A stretch of 16,009 bases of DNA, taken from NCBI GenBank assembly GCA_002346525.1, contig DDZY01000073.1:3035-19043 (forward strand), written 5' to 3'. The position numbers and the translations under genes were made by a program. The DNA comes from Proteobacteria bacterium UBA2996. Its GTDB lineage: Bacteria > Pseudomonadota > Gammaproteobacteria > Arenicellales > UBA868. The notes beneath the pieces were generated by a model. That model searched no databases. It saw nothing but the letters and a program-made list of their open reading frames with translations, and was not told where the DNA came from. Shown here in pieces: positions 6,872 to 14,123 of the stretch; the first letter of the stretch is position 1, and every line of letters starts with the position of its first letter.

Positions 6872-6926
6872 CTCGCTTTAGCAAACTTATAAAGCGCCTG
6901 CAAGCTGATCATCAAATCGGCGCTGT
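6872..6926 (-). ncRNA. SAM-II riboswitch aptamer
   Basis: The minus strand matches the SAM-II pattern, from 5' to 3'. P1 is AGCGCC (6919-6924) pairing with GGCGCT (6893-6898), six perfect pairs. P1 encloses GATTTG and the conserved CTTGCA just before its 3' strand. An A/T-rich joining segment (TTATAAG) follows, then the conserved GCTAAA (6877-6882) that forms the pseudoknot. It lies upstream of a methionine-synthesis gene. The GCTAAA can instead join an antiterminator: TTGCTAAAGCG (6874-6884) pairs with CGCTCTAGCAA (6845-6855) at 10 of 11 positions. That strand overlaps the terminator arm. Binding of S-adenosylmethionine should therefore free the terminator and switch the genes off. Confidence 0.88.
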
Positions 6927-6933
6927 GGGCAGA

Positions 6934-6942
6934 ACTATAACA
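6934..6942 (-). promoter_or_regulatory. Extended -10 promoter for the riboswitch leader
   Basis: The minus strand reads TGTTATAGT, an extended -10 element (TGn plus TATAGT). Initiation about seven bases downstream would begin the transcript near 6927, just before the aptamer's first stem. No good -35 is seen at 17 bp, as is common with extended -10 promoters. Confidence 0.5.
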
Positions 6943-6957
6943 TACACCCGGCGAAAT

Positions 6958-6973
6958 ATGGGCGCACGCCCAT
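6958..6973 (-). terminator. Hairpin after metA, possible terminator
   Basis: ATGGGC and GCCCAT form a perfect six-pair stem around a four-base loop, about 30 bases after the metA stop. On the minus strand it is followed only by ATATTT, so the T tract is weak. It may end the acuI-to-metA transcript before the SAM-II promoter, or be a transcript-stabilising hairpin. Confidence 0.4.
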
Positions 6974-7002
6974 CTCGAATTATTCCTTAAAAATAGGCTT
7001 TT

Positions 7003-8064
7003 TTAGAAAATGCTGGCAAGAGGATCATGGGGTTCGACCCCCGGCATAAAGGGCCTTCGCCGGTCTCGATCGGTAATCTGGTAAATCGCACCGAGCCAGT
7101 TATTGAAGATGATCTTGCCCGTATCACCCCAGGTGTTGTCGACCCGGACATCGCTTTCGGGAAATGGCCGGGCCTTGGCCCCTTGCTCACACGCCCGCTC
7201 CGCCTCCCCGCGAAAACCCTCCAGCACCGGGAAGACATCTTCGGTGAAGTAATTGTCCGGATACGGCGGATACTCTTTAATCTCACCAGCGAGAAAGCGG
7301 TTTACTTCACGCTTGTACTCTTTTAACAAACTGAAACTGTCGTACTCCGGATGGCCCTGGAAGAACACCAGCCGCAATCCGTCAGAACTGGTCGCGAGAT
7401 GCACCCCTGCGTCTGGACTCTCGACCAGCACAAGCTGGTCAACCCGGTTCATCTCTTGTGGACTGATGTCATTCCAGCGTGAATGCGGGACATCAAAGCG
7501 CGTGTTGATGCCGCGCACCAGCGGATGCTCCATCACCACACGATGCGGAAACACGCCCCAACGTTTGGCTGGTAACGGTTGGCGCTCGATCCCGTGAAAA
7601 TGCAGGAAAGCTGCATGGGTCGCCAGACAGGCGCACAGCGTAGAGGTAACATTTTGCACCGCCCAGTCCAATACCTCACACATGGGAGTCCAAAACGCTT
7701 CATCGCGCAACTGATCGCAGATCGGGTTCGCACCAGTCACAATCAGGGCATCAAGACCCTCTTCCTTCAGTCGATCGAAATCATAGTAATACTTCTCGAT
7801 ATGTTCGCGCGCCTCTTTGCCGCGCGGGACCTGTGGCGGCGAGAACGGGTAGATATGGAACTGGGCAATGCGGTTACAGCCCCCCACCAATCGAAGAAAC
7901 TGCCGCTCGGTCGGCTCCAGAGCCGCATCCGGCATATTATTCATGAGGCCGATATGCATCTCGCGGATATCCTGCGACCCCGCACGCTCCAGCGACAGTA
8001 CGTCTCCCCCCTCACGGCGAAAACGCTCGAAACTGGGTAATCCTGTGTTGGTAACAATGGGCAT
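7003..8064 (-). CDS. metA: Homoserine O-acyltransferase of the MetA family
   Basis: This 353-residue enzyme of the class I glutamine-amidotransferase-like fold acylates homoserine at the start of methionine synthesis. Family motifs are LMNNMPDAALEPTERQFLRLV (40-60), a catalytic Cys in STLCACLATHAA (probably Cys146), and KRWGVFPHR (167-175). The others are PHSRWNDI (193-200) and FFQGHPEYDSFSLLKEY (234-250) with catalytic His238 and Glu240. It is longer than classical MetA (about 305-310 residues) and diverges in the TGANPICDQL region, where the residue that chooses succinyl- or acetyl-CoA normally lies. The acyl donor is therefore uncertain. It starts 2 bp after the stop of the P-loop gene, implying translational coupling. 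A separate transcript with the SAM-II riboswitch begins downstream. Confidence 0.9.
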   Translation of the reverse strand: MPIVTNTGLPSFERFRREGGDVLSLERAGSQDIREMHIGLMNNMPDAALEPTERQFLRLVGGCNRIAQFHIYPFSPPQVPRGKEAREHIEKYYYDFDRLKEEGLDALIVTGANPICDQLRDEAFWTPMCEVLDWAVQNVTSTLCACLATHAAFLHFHGIERQPLPAKRWGVFPHRVVMEHPLVRGINTRFDVPHSRWNDISPQEMNRVDQLVLVESPDAGVHLATSSDGLRLVFFQGHPEYDSFSLLKEYKREVNRFLAGEIKEYPPYPDNYFTEDVFPVLEGFRGEAERACEQGAKARPFPESDVRVDNTWGDTGKIIFNNWLGAIYQITDRDRRRPFMPGVEPHDPLASIF

Positions 8065-8066
8065 AG

Positions 8067-8912
8067 TTATTCCAGTGCGTCGCAGATCAATTCAAGGAAT
8101 TCAGTTTCGCTGTGGATGTCGTCAATCCGCGTCGCATCGAGCACCACTCCAAAGCGATCAGCGATCTCCTGATACCGTGGAAGCCGATGCTCAACCAGGC
8201 GGGGAAACATCCAGCGGAAATAATCGTCCGGCACAATTTCCTCCGGCTTGGATAATCCCTTCTCTTCCAGATACTGGGGCAGCACCCGATCGAGAAACTG
8301 ATCCTGATAATACATCGGCTTGGGCTCCTGCAAGGAACGCTCGATGATTTGACTCAGCATCGCGTCCGAGGGCTTGAGATAGACGATCAGCGTATCTTCA
8401 GCCAGTTGCTCAAGCACGCCCGGCTCGTCGAGTTCACACAGGCTGCCCCCAGCGTCATTGAGAAAATGCGGGTATCCATAGGTGTCATGTCCCTTGGCGA
8501 TAAATGCCCTGACATCCAGCATCGCGTTGATCTCGGCCTCGCGATGAAGGCTCTGCCGACGCTTGAATTCATCGACCGACAGTCCGCCCAGTTCCGGATT
8601 GCCGATCATTCCCAGAAAGCTCGCAATCGGCTTGAGATTATGGACAGAAATATTGTGGCAAAGGTAGATGGAATCGGTCCGCAGCAATTCTGCGAGAAAC
8701 GGTACCCGCATGGCCTCGCGCTTAACATTATCCAGTATGGGTTCATCAAGATAACGCGTTCCTATCCGATAATCCCCAGAATAGTGAAACCAGGTCTGGC
8801 GGGGCAATCGGGATGCCAACGTGGTCTTTCCCACGCCTGACATGCCCAGCAGGGTGATCGCCTTGTGTGGAGACTTCCAGAACGCGGGGCCTTTCAAATT
8901 ATCACGATACAT
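8067..8912 (-). CDS. P-loop NTPase/kinase-like protein of unknown function
   Basis: This 281-residue soluble protein has a clear Walker A motif, LLGMSGVGKTTLASRLP (21-37), close to the N-terminus, as in small P-loop kinases. A hydrophobic strand, TLIVYLKP, further on may carry the second nucleotide-binding face. The segment GHDTYGYPHFLNDAGGSLCELDEPGVLEQLA is distinctive and looks conserved-type, rich in Asp and Glu. I do not recognise the family by function. It follows the thioesterase gene by 21 bp and precedes metA by 2 bp, so it probably shares their transcript. A role linked to methionine or acyl metabolism is only suggested by position. Confidence 0.75.
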   Translation of the reverse strand: MYRDNLKGPAFWKSPHKAITLLGMSGVGKTTLASRLPRQTWFHYSGDYRIGTRYLDEPILDNVKREAMRVPFLAELLRTDSIYLCHNISVHNLKPIASFLGMIGNPELGGLSVDEFKRRQSLHREAEINAMLDVRAFIAKGHDTYGYPHFLNDAGGSLCELDEPGVLEQLAEDTLIVYLKPSDAMLSQIIERSLQEPKPMYYQDQFLDRVLPQYLEEKGLSKPEEIVPDDYFRWMFPRLVEHRLPRYQEIADRFGVVLDATRIDDIHSETEFLELICDALE

Positions 8913-8933
8913 AGTACTAACCCATTAAGATCT

Positions 8934-9380
8934 TCAGACAAGCCCCTCGAGGGCCGACCGGACCGTCCCTGACAAGGGACAAGGCCTGCGCGCCTCCCGA
9001 TCGACAAATACATGGGTGAAGCCGCCAACGGCAGCGGCAGCCGCTTCGGCCTCAGCAAACATACCCACCTCATAACTCACACTACTGTTTCCCAGATGCG
9101 TTACCCGCAACCCGCAATCCACCCGGCCCGGATAAGACAGTGGCTGAAAAAAGCGGCATTGTGATTGAATCACCAGACCGATGGAATCGCTCTTTTCAAT
9201 ATCGAGCAGCTGGTGCTCGATCAAAAACTGGTTCACAACACTGTCGATGTAGCTGTAATAGACCGCGTTGTTGATATGACCATAGGCGTCATTATCCATC
9301 CACCGCGTGCTGACTGACTGCCAGTACCGGTATTGCTCTCGCGAATGATCAGGGCTCTGGCTTTTCTCTGGGTTGCTCAA
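8934..9380 (-). CDS. Acyl-CoA thioesterase, hot-dog fold (4HBT/YbgC-like)
   Basis: This 148-residue protein is a 4-hydroxybenzoyl-CoA-thioesterase-type hot-dog enzyme, expected to hydrolyse acyl-CoA in the cytoplasm. The signature TRWMDNDAYGHINNAVYYSYID (25-46) contains the catalytic Asp (29 or 31) and the conserved GHINN; the central helix follows. The remaining strands include CRFFQPLSYPGRVDCGLRV and VSYEVGMF. The likely start is TTG at 9380, forming a TTGA overlap with the acuI stop, with AGGA 7 bases upstream. The next in-frame Met lies inside the catalytic motif and is excluded. Coupling to acuI suggests acyl-CoA turnover, but the substrate cannot be read. Confidence 0.87.
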   Translation of the reverse strand: MSNPEKSQSPDHSREQYRYWQSVSTRWMDNDAYGHINNAVYYSYIDSVVNQFLIEHQLLDIEKSDSIGLVIQSQCRFFQPLSYPGRVDCGLRVTHLGNSSVSYEVGMFAEAEAAAAAVGGFTHVFVDREARRPCPLSGTVRSALEGLV

Positions 9381-10366
9381 GAACCAATCCTAACGACAGT
9401 CCGTCCCGTAACTGAACCTGTCAGATAGTCGTCAAACGCTCCCGGCAAATCATCAAATTCAATCGTTTGCGGCGCGATCCGATCGAGGTGGCCCGGACGC
9501 AGGTCTTCTGCCAGGCGCTGCCAGGCCCGGTTACGAAGTGCTTCGGACATTTCAATCGAATTGATACCGAGCAACGACACCCCGCGCAGGATAAACGGCA
9601 TGACCGTGGTTTCCAGTTTGATTCCACTGGCGTTACCGATTGATGCAATATTTCCCCAGGGTTTCACCGTACGGGTGAGCCAACCCAGTGTCTCACCGCC
9701 CACGTTGTCCACCGCGCCACCCCACAAGCCTTTCTCGAGCGGCCGACTTCCCATTTCAAGCTCGTGCCGGTTGACAAATTCACTGGCACCGAGTGACTTC
9801 AGGTAATCGTGCTGATCTGATTTTCCCGTCAGCGCCACTACCTCAAATCCTTTTGCCGCCAGCATGTCGACTGCGATACTGCCGACGCCGCCGGTTGCAC
9901 CGCTGACAATCATCGGGCCATGATCGGGGCTCTGGCCGTTTTCCTCAAGCCGGATCATGGCGATCGCGGCAGTGAATCCTGCGGTCCCGATCGCCATGAC
10001 CTCCCGAAGTTCAAGACTGTCTGGCACAGCAACAACGCATCCCGCCGGCACGCGGGCCATCTCGGCGTAGCCGCCATCGCGGGTCTCAGAGAGGCCGCAA
10101 CCACACACCAGCACACGATCGCCGGCGCTGAATCGTTCGCTTTCACTGCTCTCTACCGTACCGGAAAAATCAATCCCGCCGTTGAGATCAGGCACCCGCA
10201 GAATCCTGGCCTTTCCCAACGCAGCCAAGGCATCCTTGAAATTGATACCCGAGTAGGCGACACGTACAACGACGTCCCCCTCGGTCAAATCGCTGACCTC
10301 CATCTGCTCAAACCCGGCGCGAACGCCCTTTTCCTGCTGGTGTATTCTGAAAGCCTTGAAAGACAT
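9377..10366 (-). CDS. acuI: Acrylyl-CoA reductase-type quinone oxidoreductase (YhdH/AcuI family)
   Basis: This 329-residue zinc-independent medium-chain dehydrogenase/reductase is of the YhdH/AcuI branch, whose studied members reduce acrylyl-CoA to propionyl-CoA with NADPH. The N-terminal GroES-like part has YSGINFKDALAALGKARILRVPDLNGGIDFSG (38-69), strongly AcuI-like. The nucleotide-binding fold carries MIVSGATGGVGSIAVDMLA (152-170). GGAVDNVGGETLGWLTR and IASIGNASGIKLETTVMPFILRGVSLLGINS are further family blocks. GGAG lies about 11 bases before the ATG. It is the first gene of a minus-strand run with the thioesterase, the P-loop protein and metA, and diverges from the HIT gene. Detoxification of acrylate, for example from dimethylsulfoniopropionate, is possible but unproven here. 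Confidence 0.9.
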   Translation of the reverse strand: MSFKAFRIHQQEKGVRAGFEQMEVSDLTEGDVVVRVAYSGINFKDALAALGKARILRVPDLNGGIDFSGTVESSESERFSAGDRVLVCGCGLSETRDGGYAEMARVPAGCVVAVPDSLELREVMAIGTAGFTAAIAMIRLEENGQSPDHGPMIVSGATGGVGSIAVDMLAAKGFEVVALTGKSDQHDYLKSLGASEFVNRHELEMGSRPLEKGLWGGAVDNVGGETLGWLTRTVKPWGNIASIGNASGIKLETTVMPFILRGVSLLGINSIEMSEALRNRAWQRLAEDLRPGHLDRIAPQTIEFDDLPGAFDDYLTGSVTGRTVVRIGS

Positions 10367-10529
10367 CTTTTAAAATCTCCGGTTTATCGGGACTGTCTGC
10401 TATCTGGTGATAATCCCGTGACAACGAGGGCGGGATTTTAACGCGTAGACTATTATCCCGGACAGGTGATTACCGGCGGGAATCTATCCCACTCCAACCA
10501 ACCGCACACTACCGACCAGGATCCAAGAT

Positions 10530-10886
10530 ATGGAAGAAGACACTCTGTTCAGCAAGATCGTGAAAGGCGAACTGCCGGCTGATATCGTATTTCAGGACGA
10601 TCGCGTCACTGCGTTTCGGGACATTCATCCCCAGGCGCCAACACATATCCTGATCGTGCCCAACAAAATCATTCCAACTGTCAACGATGTGTCCGAGGAA
10701 GACGAAGCAACGCTAGGCCACATGTTTATCGTGGCACGGGATCTGGCCGCCTCTGAAGGTATTGCTGAAGCAGGCTACCGGTTATTGGTGAATTGCGGCC
10801 GGCATGCAAATCAGGAAGTGTTTCACCTACATATGCATGTTTTGGGCGGCCGGCCCCTGGGCCGGATGCTGCAGGGCGAATCTTAG
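10530..10886 (+). CDS. hinT: HIT-family nucleotide-binding protein
   Basis: This 118-residue histidine-triad protein is of the HinT type, a purine-nucleoside phosphoramidase and AMP-lysine hydrolase in studied homologues. The start TLFSKIVKGELPADIVFQDDRVTAFRDIHPQAPTHILIVP (5-44) is typical of bacterial HinT. The triad HLHMHVLGG gives His99, His101 and His103, the middle one being the catalytic nucleophile in the family. Length and C-terminal GRPLGRMLQGES are standard. It diverges from acuI across about 160 bp and converges with the acyl-CoA synthetase, ending 5 bp before that gene's stop. A functional link with the neighbours is not implied. Confidence 0.95.
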   Translation: MEEDTLFSKIVKGELPADIVFQDDRVTAFRDIHPQAPTHILIVPNKIIPTVNDVSEEDEATLGHMFIVARDLAASEGIAEAGYRLLVNCGRHANQEVFHLHMHVLGGRPLGRMLQGES

Positions 10887-10891
10887 GCCAA

Positions 10892-12535
10892 TCAGGCGTT
10901 GCGCTTTCGTGCAATCTCCTGCTCGCGCAGTTCGATGCGGCGCACTTTGCCGGTTGTGGTCATGGGCAGTTCGCTGACGAACTCGATCTCGCGAGGATAT
11001 TCATACGCAGCGAGATCCCCGCGGACGAGATCCTGAATATTCTGAGCCAAGGCATCCGACGGCATCTCATCAGAAGCAAGCACGATAAATGCTTTAACGA
11101 TCTCTCCCCGAAGTTCATCGGGCGAGCCCACTGCTGCCACCTGCACCACTGACGGATGCTTCAGAATGCAGTCTTCAATTTCACCCGGCCCGATGCGGTG
11201 CCCTGCGCTTGAGATAACGTCATCCTTGCGCCCCACAAACCACAGATAACCGTCGTCGTCACGATAACCCACATCACCCGTGGACCACCACGGGCCAATA
11301 AACTTGTCTCGGGTCGCCTGATCTCGCTTCCAATAGCCCAAAAACATGACCGGATCATCGCGGAGCGCGCACAACTCCCCGATCTCGCCATCGGCCAGGA
11401 CATTGCCTGATTCATCGATGGGCTCGACACGGTGGCCGGGGTAGGATTTCCCCATGGAACCGGGCTTAACCGCCATGATCTCGGAGCAATTGCCCACGAT
11501 ATAGTTGAACTCCGTCTGACCCCACATTTCATTGATCCGGATACCCAGGGCATCCTCAGCCCATTCGTAAATCCGCGCGCCCAATGCTTCCCCCGCCGAC
11601 ATGACACTGCGGAGACTTACCCCGCGTCCCCGGATATCGTCAACCTGACGAAGCATCTTCAGCGCCGTTGGCGGGATAAAGGCATTACGGACACGATATC
11701 GCGCCATCAAGTCACAGGCTTTTTCAGGATCAAAACGTCCTCCGTCGTAGCCCAGAACCGGACGACCGTAGAACCAGGCCGGCATCAGTCCATCGAGCAA
11801 TCCGCCGGTCCAGGCCCAGTCCGCCGGGGTCCACATCAGGTCATCGGGATGAGGAAAGAAGTTCTGCGACATCTCAAATCCTGTCAGATTGCCCAACAGA
11901 CACCGATGCGCCAACACAGCTCCCTTGGGCGGGCCCGTGGTTCCGGAGGTATAGATCACGATCGCGGCGTCGTCAGCTAGGGTATTCAGCGTTTCGCAGT
12001 CCGCTTTGGCCTGGCCCAATAAAGCCCAGAAACCGCTTCTCTCATCATCGCAGTCGATGACCTCCTCAAGTTCCGGCAACTCATTTCGCAGGGACTGAAT
12101 TTTCTCCAGTCCTTCTTGTGAGCCGACCAGAATCTTCGCGCCGCTGTCTTCGAGCCGATAACGCAACGCATCCGTCCCGAAAAGTACTGAGAGCGGCAAG
12201 GACACCGCGCCGATTTTCCACGCCGCAATATGACAGAGCCCCGTTTCAACCCGCTGCGGCAACAAAATGGCGACACGGTCGCCCTGCTTCACCCCCATTG
12301 ACAGAAAAACGTTGGCAAGCTGATTTGAGAGGCGATGCAGGTCGGCGAAGCTGTGCTCGCTCGTGACACCCGATGCATTTTCACAAAGAAGGGCAGGATG
12401 ATTCACAACATCCCTATGGCGATCACAAACCGCGGCAGCAATATTGAAGCATTCCGGGATCTGCCACTGAAAGGTTCGGCCGATCTCGTCAAAATCAGCC
12501 GCGCCCGAATCAGTGAGTGTCTTTAAGTAGCTGAT
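10892..12535 (-). CDS. AMP-dependent acyl-CoA synthetase, probable ATC start
   Basis: This ANL-superfamily ligase activates a carboxylic acid with ATP and forms its CoA thioester. Counting from the first ordinary start (GTG at 12406, 504 residues), the P-loop is YTSGTTGPPKG (152-162), A5 is MWGQTEF (294-300) and A7 is STGDVGY (375-381). A8 is GRKDDVISSAGHRIGPGEIE (392-411), and the A10 Lys487 is in TTTGKVRR. WTPADWAWTGGLLDGLMPAW (192-211) resembles medium-chain and acetyl-CoA-synthetase-like ligases. The open frame continues 43 codons upstream, encoding GRTFQWQIPECFNIAAAVCDRH, the family's normal N-terminus. The only start placed after a ribosome-binding site there is ATC (12533-12535), giving 547 residues. 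The substrate is unknown. If the N-terminus is ignored, use 12406 as the start. Confidence 0.88.
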   Translation of the reverse strand: MSYLKTLTDSGAADFDEIGRTFQWQIPECFNIAAAVCDRHRDVVNHPALLCENASGVTSEHSFADLHRLSNQLANVFLSMGVKQGDRVAILLPQRVETGLCHIAAWKIGAVSLPLSVLFGTDALRYRLEDSGAKILVGSQEGLEKIQSLRNELPELEEVIDCDDERSGFWALLGQAKADCETLNTLADDAAIVIYTSGTTGPPKGAVLAHRCLLGNLTGFEMSQNFFPHPDDLMWTPADWAWTGGLLDGLMPAWFYGRPVLGYDGGRFDPEKACDLMARYRVRNAFIPPTALKMLRQVDDIRGRGVSLRSVMSAGEALGARIYEWAEDALGIRINEMWGQTEFNYIVGNCSEIMAVKPGSMGKSYPGHRVEPIDESGNVLADGEIGELCALRDDPVMFLGYWKRDQATRDKFIGPWWSTGDVGYRDDDGYLWFVGRKDDVISSAGHRIGPGEIEDCILKHPSVVQVAAVGSPDELRGEIVKAFIVLASDEMPSDALAQNIQDLVRGDLAAYEYPREIEFVSELPMTTTGKVRRIELREQEIARKRNA

Positions 12536-12547
12536 GCTTTATCTCCC
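12533..12547 (-). promoter_or_regulatory. Ribosome-binding site and ATC start of the acyl-CoA synthetase
   Basis: The minus strand has GGGAG (12543-12547), seven bases, then ATC AGC TAC TTA. An in-frame TAA lies two codons upstream of the ATC, and no ATG, GTG or TTG occurs between that stop and 12406. One base change (ATG to ATC) would explain the arrangement. Otherwise ATC is the true start, or the base is a sequencing error. Confidence 0.55.
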
Positions 12548-12590
12548 AGACAAGAAACCATCGACCCGGGTGGGTGCTTCATGAGCGATG

Positions 12591-12618
12591 ATTCTAGTAC
12601 CGCCCACTTCCGACACAA
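12591..12618 (-). promoter_or_regulatory. Probable promoter of the acyl-CoA synthetase gene
   Basis: On the minus strand, TAGAAT (12591-12596) differs by one base from the -10 consensus. TTGTGT (12613-12618) lies 16 bases upstream as a partial -35. Transcription would begin near 12584, about 50 bases before the proposed ATC start. It was read by eye only. Confidence 0.4.
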
Positions 12619-12627
12619 GAGCCAGCC

Positions 12628-13314
12628 TCAAGGAGCCAGAAATACCTCGCACTGGGGATCCTCGTGACGCAAAACATGTCGCACCGGATATTCCATGCTC
12701 GGGCCTTGCTGGGTCACCTTATCGAAGAGCGCCTGCTTCGTTTCGCCAAAGATCGGCAAAATGATGCGCTTGGCGCCTTTCAAAACCCAGGGGGCGAGAC
12801 TGATCCTTTCGTGGGGAGGGAGCGGAGAACTGGACGCGACGACCTTTCGCCGGGTTTCTGAATTCTCGACGCCTTGGGGAAAGAGCGAGGCAATATGACC
12901 ATCATCGCCCATACTGACGAACAGTACATCGATCGGCCACATGCCTTGATCCAGCTTCTGCTCCACGGAATCCAATGCCTCCCGAGCGCAATCGTGATGC
13001 GTTTTCAATCCGATCAACGTGGCGGCAGAGCCGTGACTGTGCAGCAATGTGTGCCGTACCAGTTTTTCATTGCTTTGGTCACTGTGGGTAGCTACCCAGC
13101 GCTCATCAATCAGCAAAACATCAACCGAATCCCAATTTAGCGGTAACTCTGCCAGCATCGGAAACAGGGCTTCGGCGGTTCTACCGCCGCAAACGCCGAA
13201 GGTCACCCGATTACGCTTCGCCAGGGTAGATTCGAGTAATTGCCCCAGATGGCTTGCGACTGCCTCCAGTGCCTCCGAGCGGGTTGGATACCTCTGGATT
13301 GAGTACCCGGACAT
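12628..13314 (-). CDS. pgl: 6-phosphogluconolactonase
   Basis: This 228-residue cytoplasmic enzyme hydrolyses 6-phosphogluconolactone in the pentose-phosphate or Entner-Doudoroff route. It belongs to the NagB/DevB-type glucosamine-isomerase-like fold. Motifs in order are TFGVCGGRTAEALF (38-51), LLIDERWV (67-74) with SDQSN (78-82), and SMGDDGHIASLFP (134-146) holding the catalytic His. HERISLAPWVLKGAKRIILPIFGETK follows. The reading frame opens further upstream into znuB. The ATG at 13314 is preferred because it gives the usual length and lies 8 bp after the znuB stop, though its ribosome-binding site is weak. It is the last gene of the zinc run and has its own metabolic role; no zwf or edd lies nearby. 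Confidence 0.92.
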   Translation of the reverse strand: MSGYSIQRYPTRSEALEAVASHLGQLLESTLAKRNRVTFGVCGGRTAEALFPMLAELPLNWDSVDVLLIDERWVATHSDQSNEKLVRHTLLHSHGSAATLIGLKTHHDCAREALDSVEQKLDQGMWPIDVLFVSMGDDGHIASLFPQGVENSETRRKVVASSSPLPPHERISLAPWVLKGAKRIILPIFGETKQALFDKVTQQGPSMEYPVRHVLRHEDPQCEVFLAP

Positions 13315-13322
13315 CTCAATGC

Positions 13323-14123
13323 TTAATGCCGAGACTTCATTCTGCTTAGAGAAGCCAAGGTTGCCACCGCAAAAATAGCAGTGGCTGCAGTAACCATGCT
13401 CGGGCCTGTAGGCAGGTCCCAGTAAAAAGATCCAAACAGTCCCGTTAAAACTGCTATGACTCCCACGGCAACCGCGAGGACAGCCATCCACTCTGGTGTA
13501 CGCGAAATGGGGCGTGCAGCAGCGGCAGGGATGATCAACATGGCCGTTATCAATAACGCCCCAACGATCTTGATGGCGACCGCGACCAACACCGCCAGCA
13601 TCACCGTCAAGATCAGGTTCTCGCGTCTGGTATCAATTCCCCGAGCCGCAGCCAAATCAACGTTCAACGTAAGCAGCAGTAATCGCTCCCAGCGCAACCA
13701 GAGCGCTACCAGAATAACTGTGCACCCCCCAGAGATGATCAAAAGATCACCGTGCCCCACCGCCAGGATGTCGCCGAAAAGATAGGCCGCAAGATCAACC
13801 CTCACACCGGGAATAAAAGTGACAGCCACCAACCCCAATGCGAGGCCCCCATGTGCCGCGACACCGAGCAATGTGTCAACGGTAAACACCCGCCCAGAAA
13901 AAGAAAGAATCATGAACGCCATCGCCAAAGCTGTGATGAGCACCCCGATAAAAACCGAGATAGAGAACCCAAGAGACAAAGCTACTCCCAGGATCGCAGC
14001 GTGGGCTGTGGCGTCACCAAAATATGCCATCCGACGCCATACGACAAAACAGCCTAAAGGGCCGGATGCTAATGCCACCGCTACCCCGGCAAGCGCTGCA
14101 CGCCACAGAAAATCATCCAGCAT
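13323..14123 (-). CDS. znuB: Zinc ABC transporter permease
   Basis: This 266-residue inner-membrane permease of the metal-ion ABC-3 family forms the channel for high-affinity zinc import with ZnuA and ZnuC. The N-terminus MLDDFLWRAALAGVAVALASGPLGCFVVWRRMAYFGDATAHAAILG is highly typical, with the FGDATAHAAILG coupling segment. Further helices include LAAYLFGDILAV and the conserved IKIVGALLITAMLIIPAAAAR. The frame extends upstream, but the ATG at 14123 gives the family length and overlaps the znuC stop by 11 bp, so the genes are translationally coupled. Members of this family can carry Mn or Fe, but the zur neighbour points to zinc. Confidence 0.94.
   Translation of the reverse strand: MLDDFLWRAALAGVAVALASGPLGCFVVWRRMAYFGDATAHAAILGVALSLGFSISVFIGVLITALAMAFMILSFSGRVFTVDTLLGVAAHGGLALGLVAVTFIPGVRVDLAAYLFGDILAVGHGDLLIISGGCTVILVALWLRWERLLLLTLNVDLAAARGIDTRRENLILTVMLAVLVAVAIKIVGALLITAMLIIPAAAARPISRTPEWMAVLAVAVGVIAVLTGLFGSFYWDLPTGPSMVTAATAIFAVATLASLSRMKSRH

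Noticed and set aside
6990..7007. A/T hairpin at the metA stop (TAAAAA with TTTTTA)
   Set aside because: Stem lacks G-C pairs and is too weak to act as a terminator.
8349..8840. 163-residue plus-strand open frame
   Set aside because: It lies wholly antisense to the P-loop gene, which has a clear Walker A motif. The plus-strand translation shows no recognisable domain.
9920..10441. 173-residue plus-strand open frame
   Set aside because: It is antisense to acuI and has no recognisable motif; it is a shadow of a GC-rich coding strand.
11432..11980. 182-residue plus-strand open frame
   Set aside because: It is antisense to the acyl-CoA synthetase, whose A-motifs are all intact.
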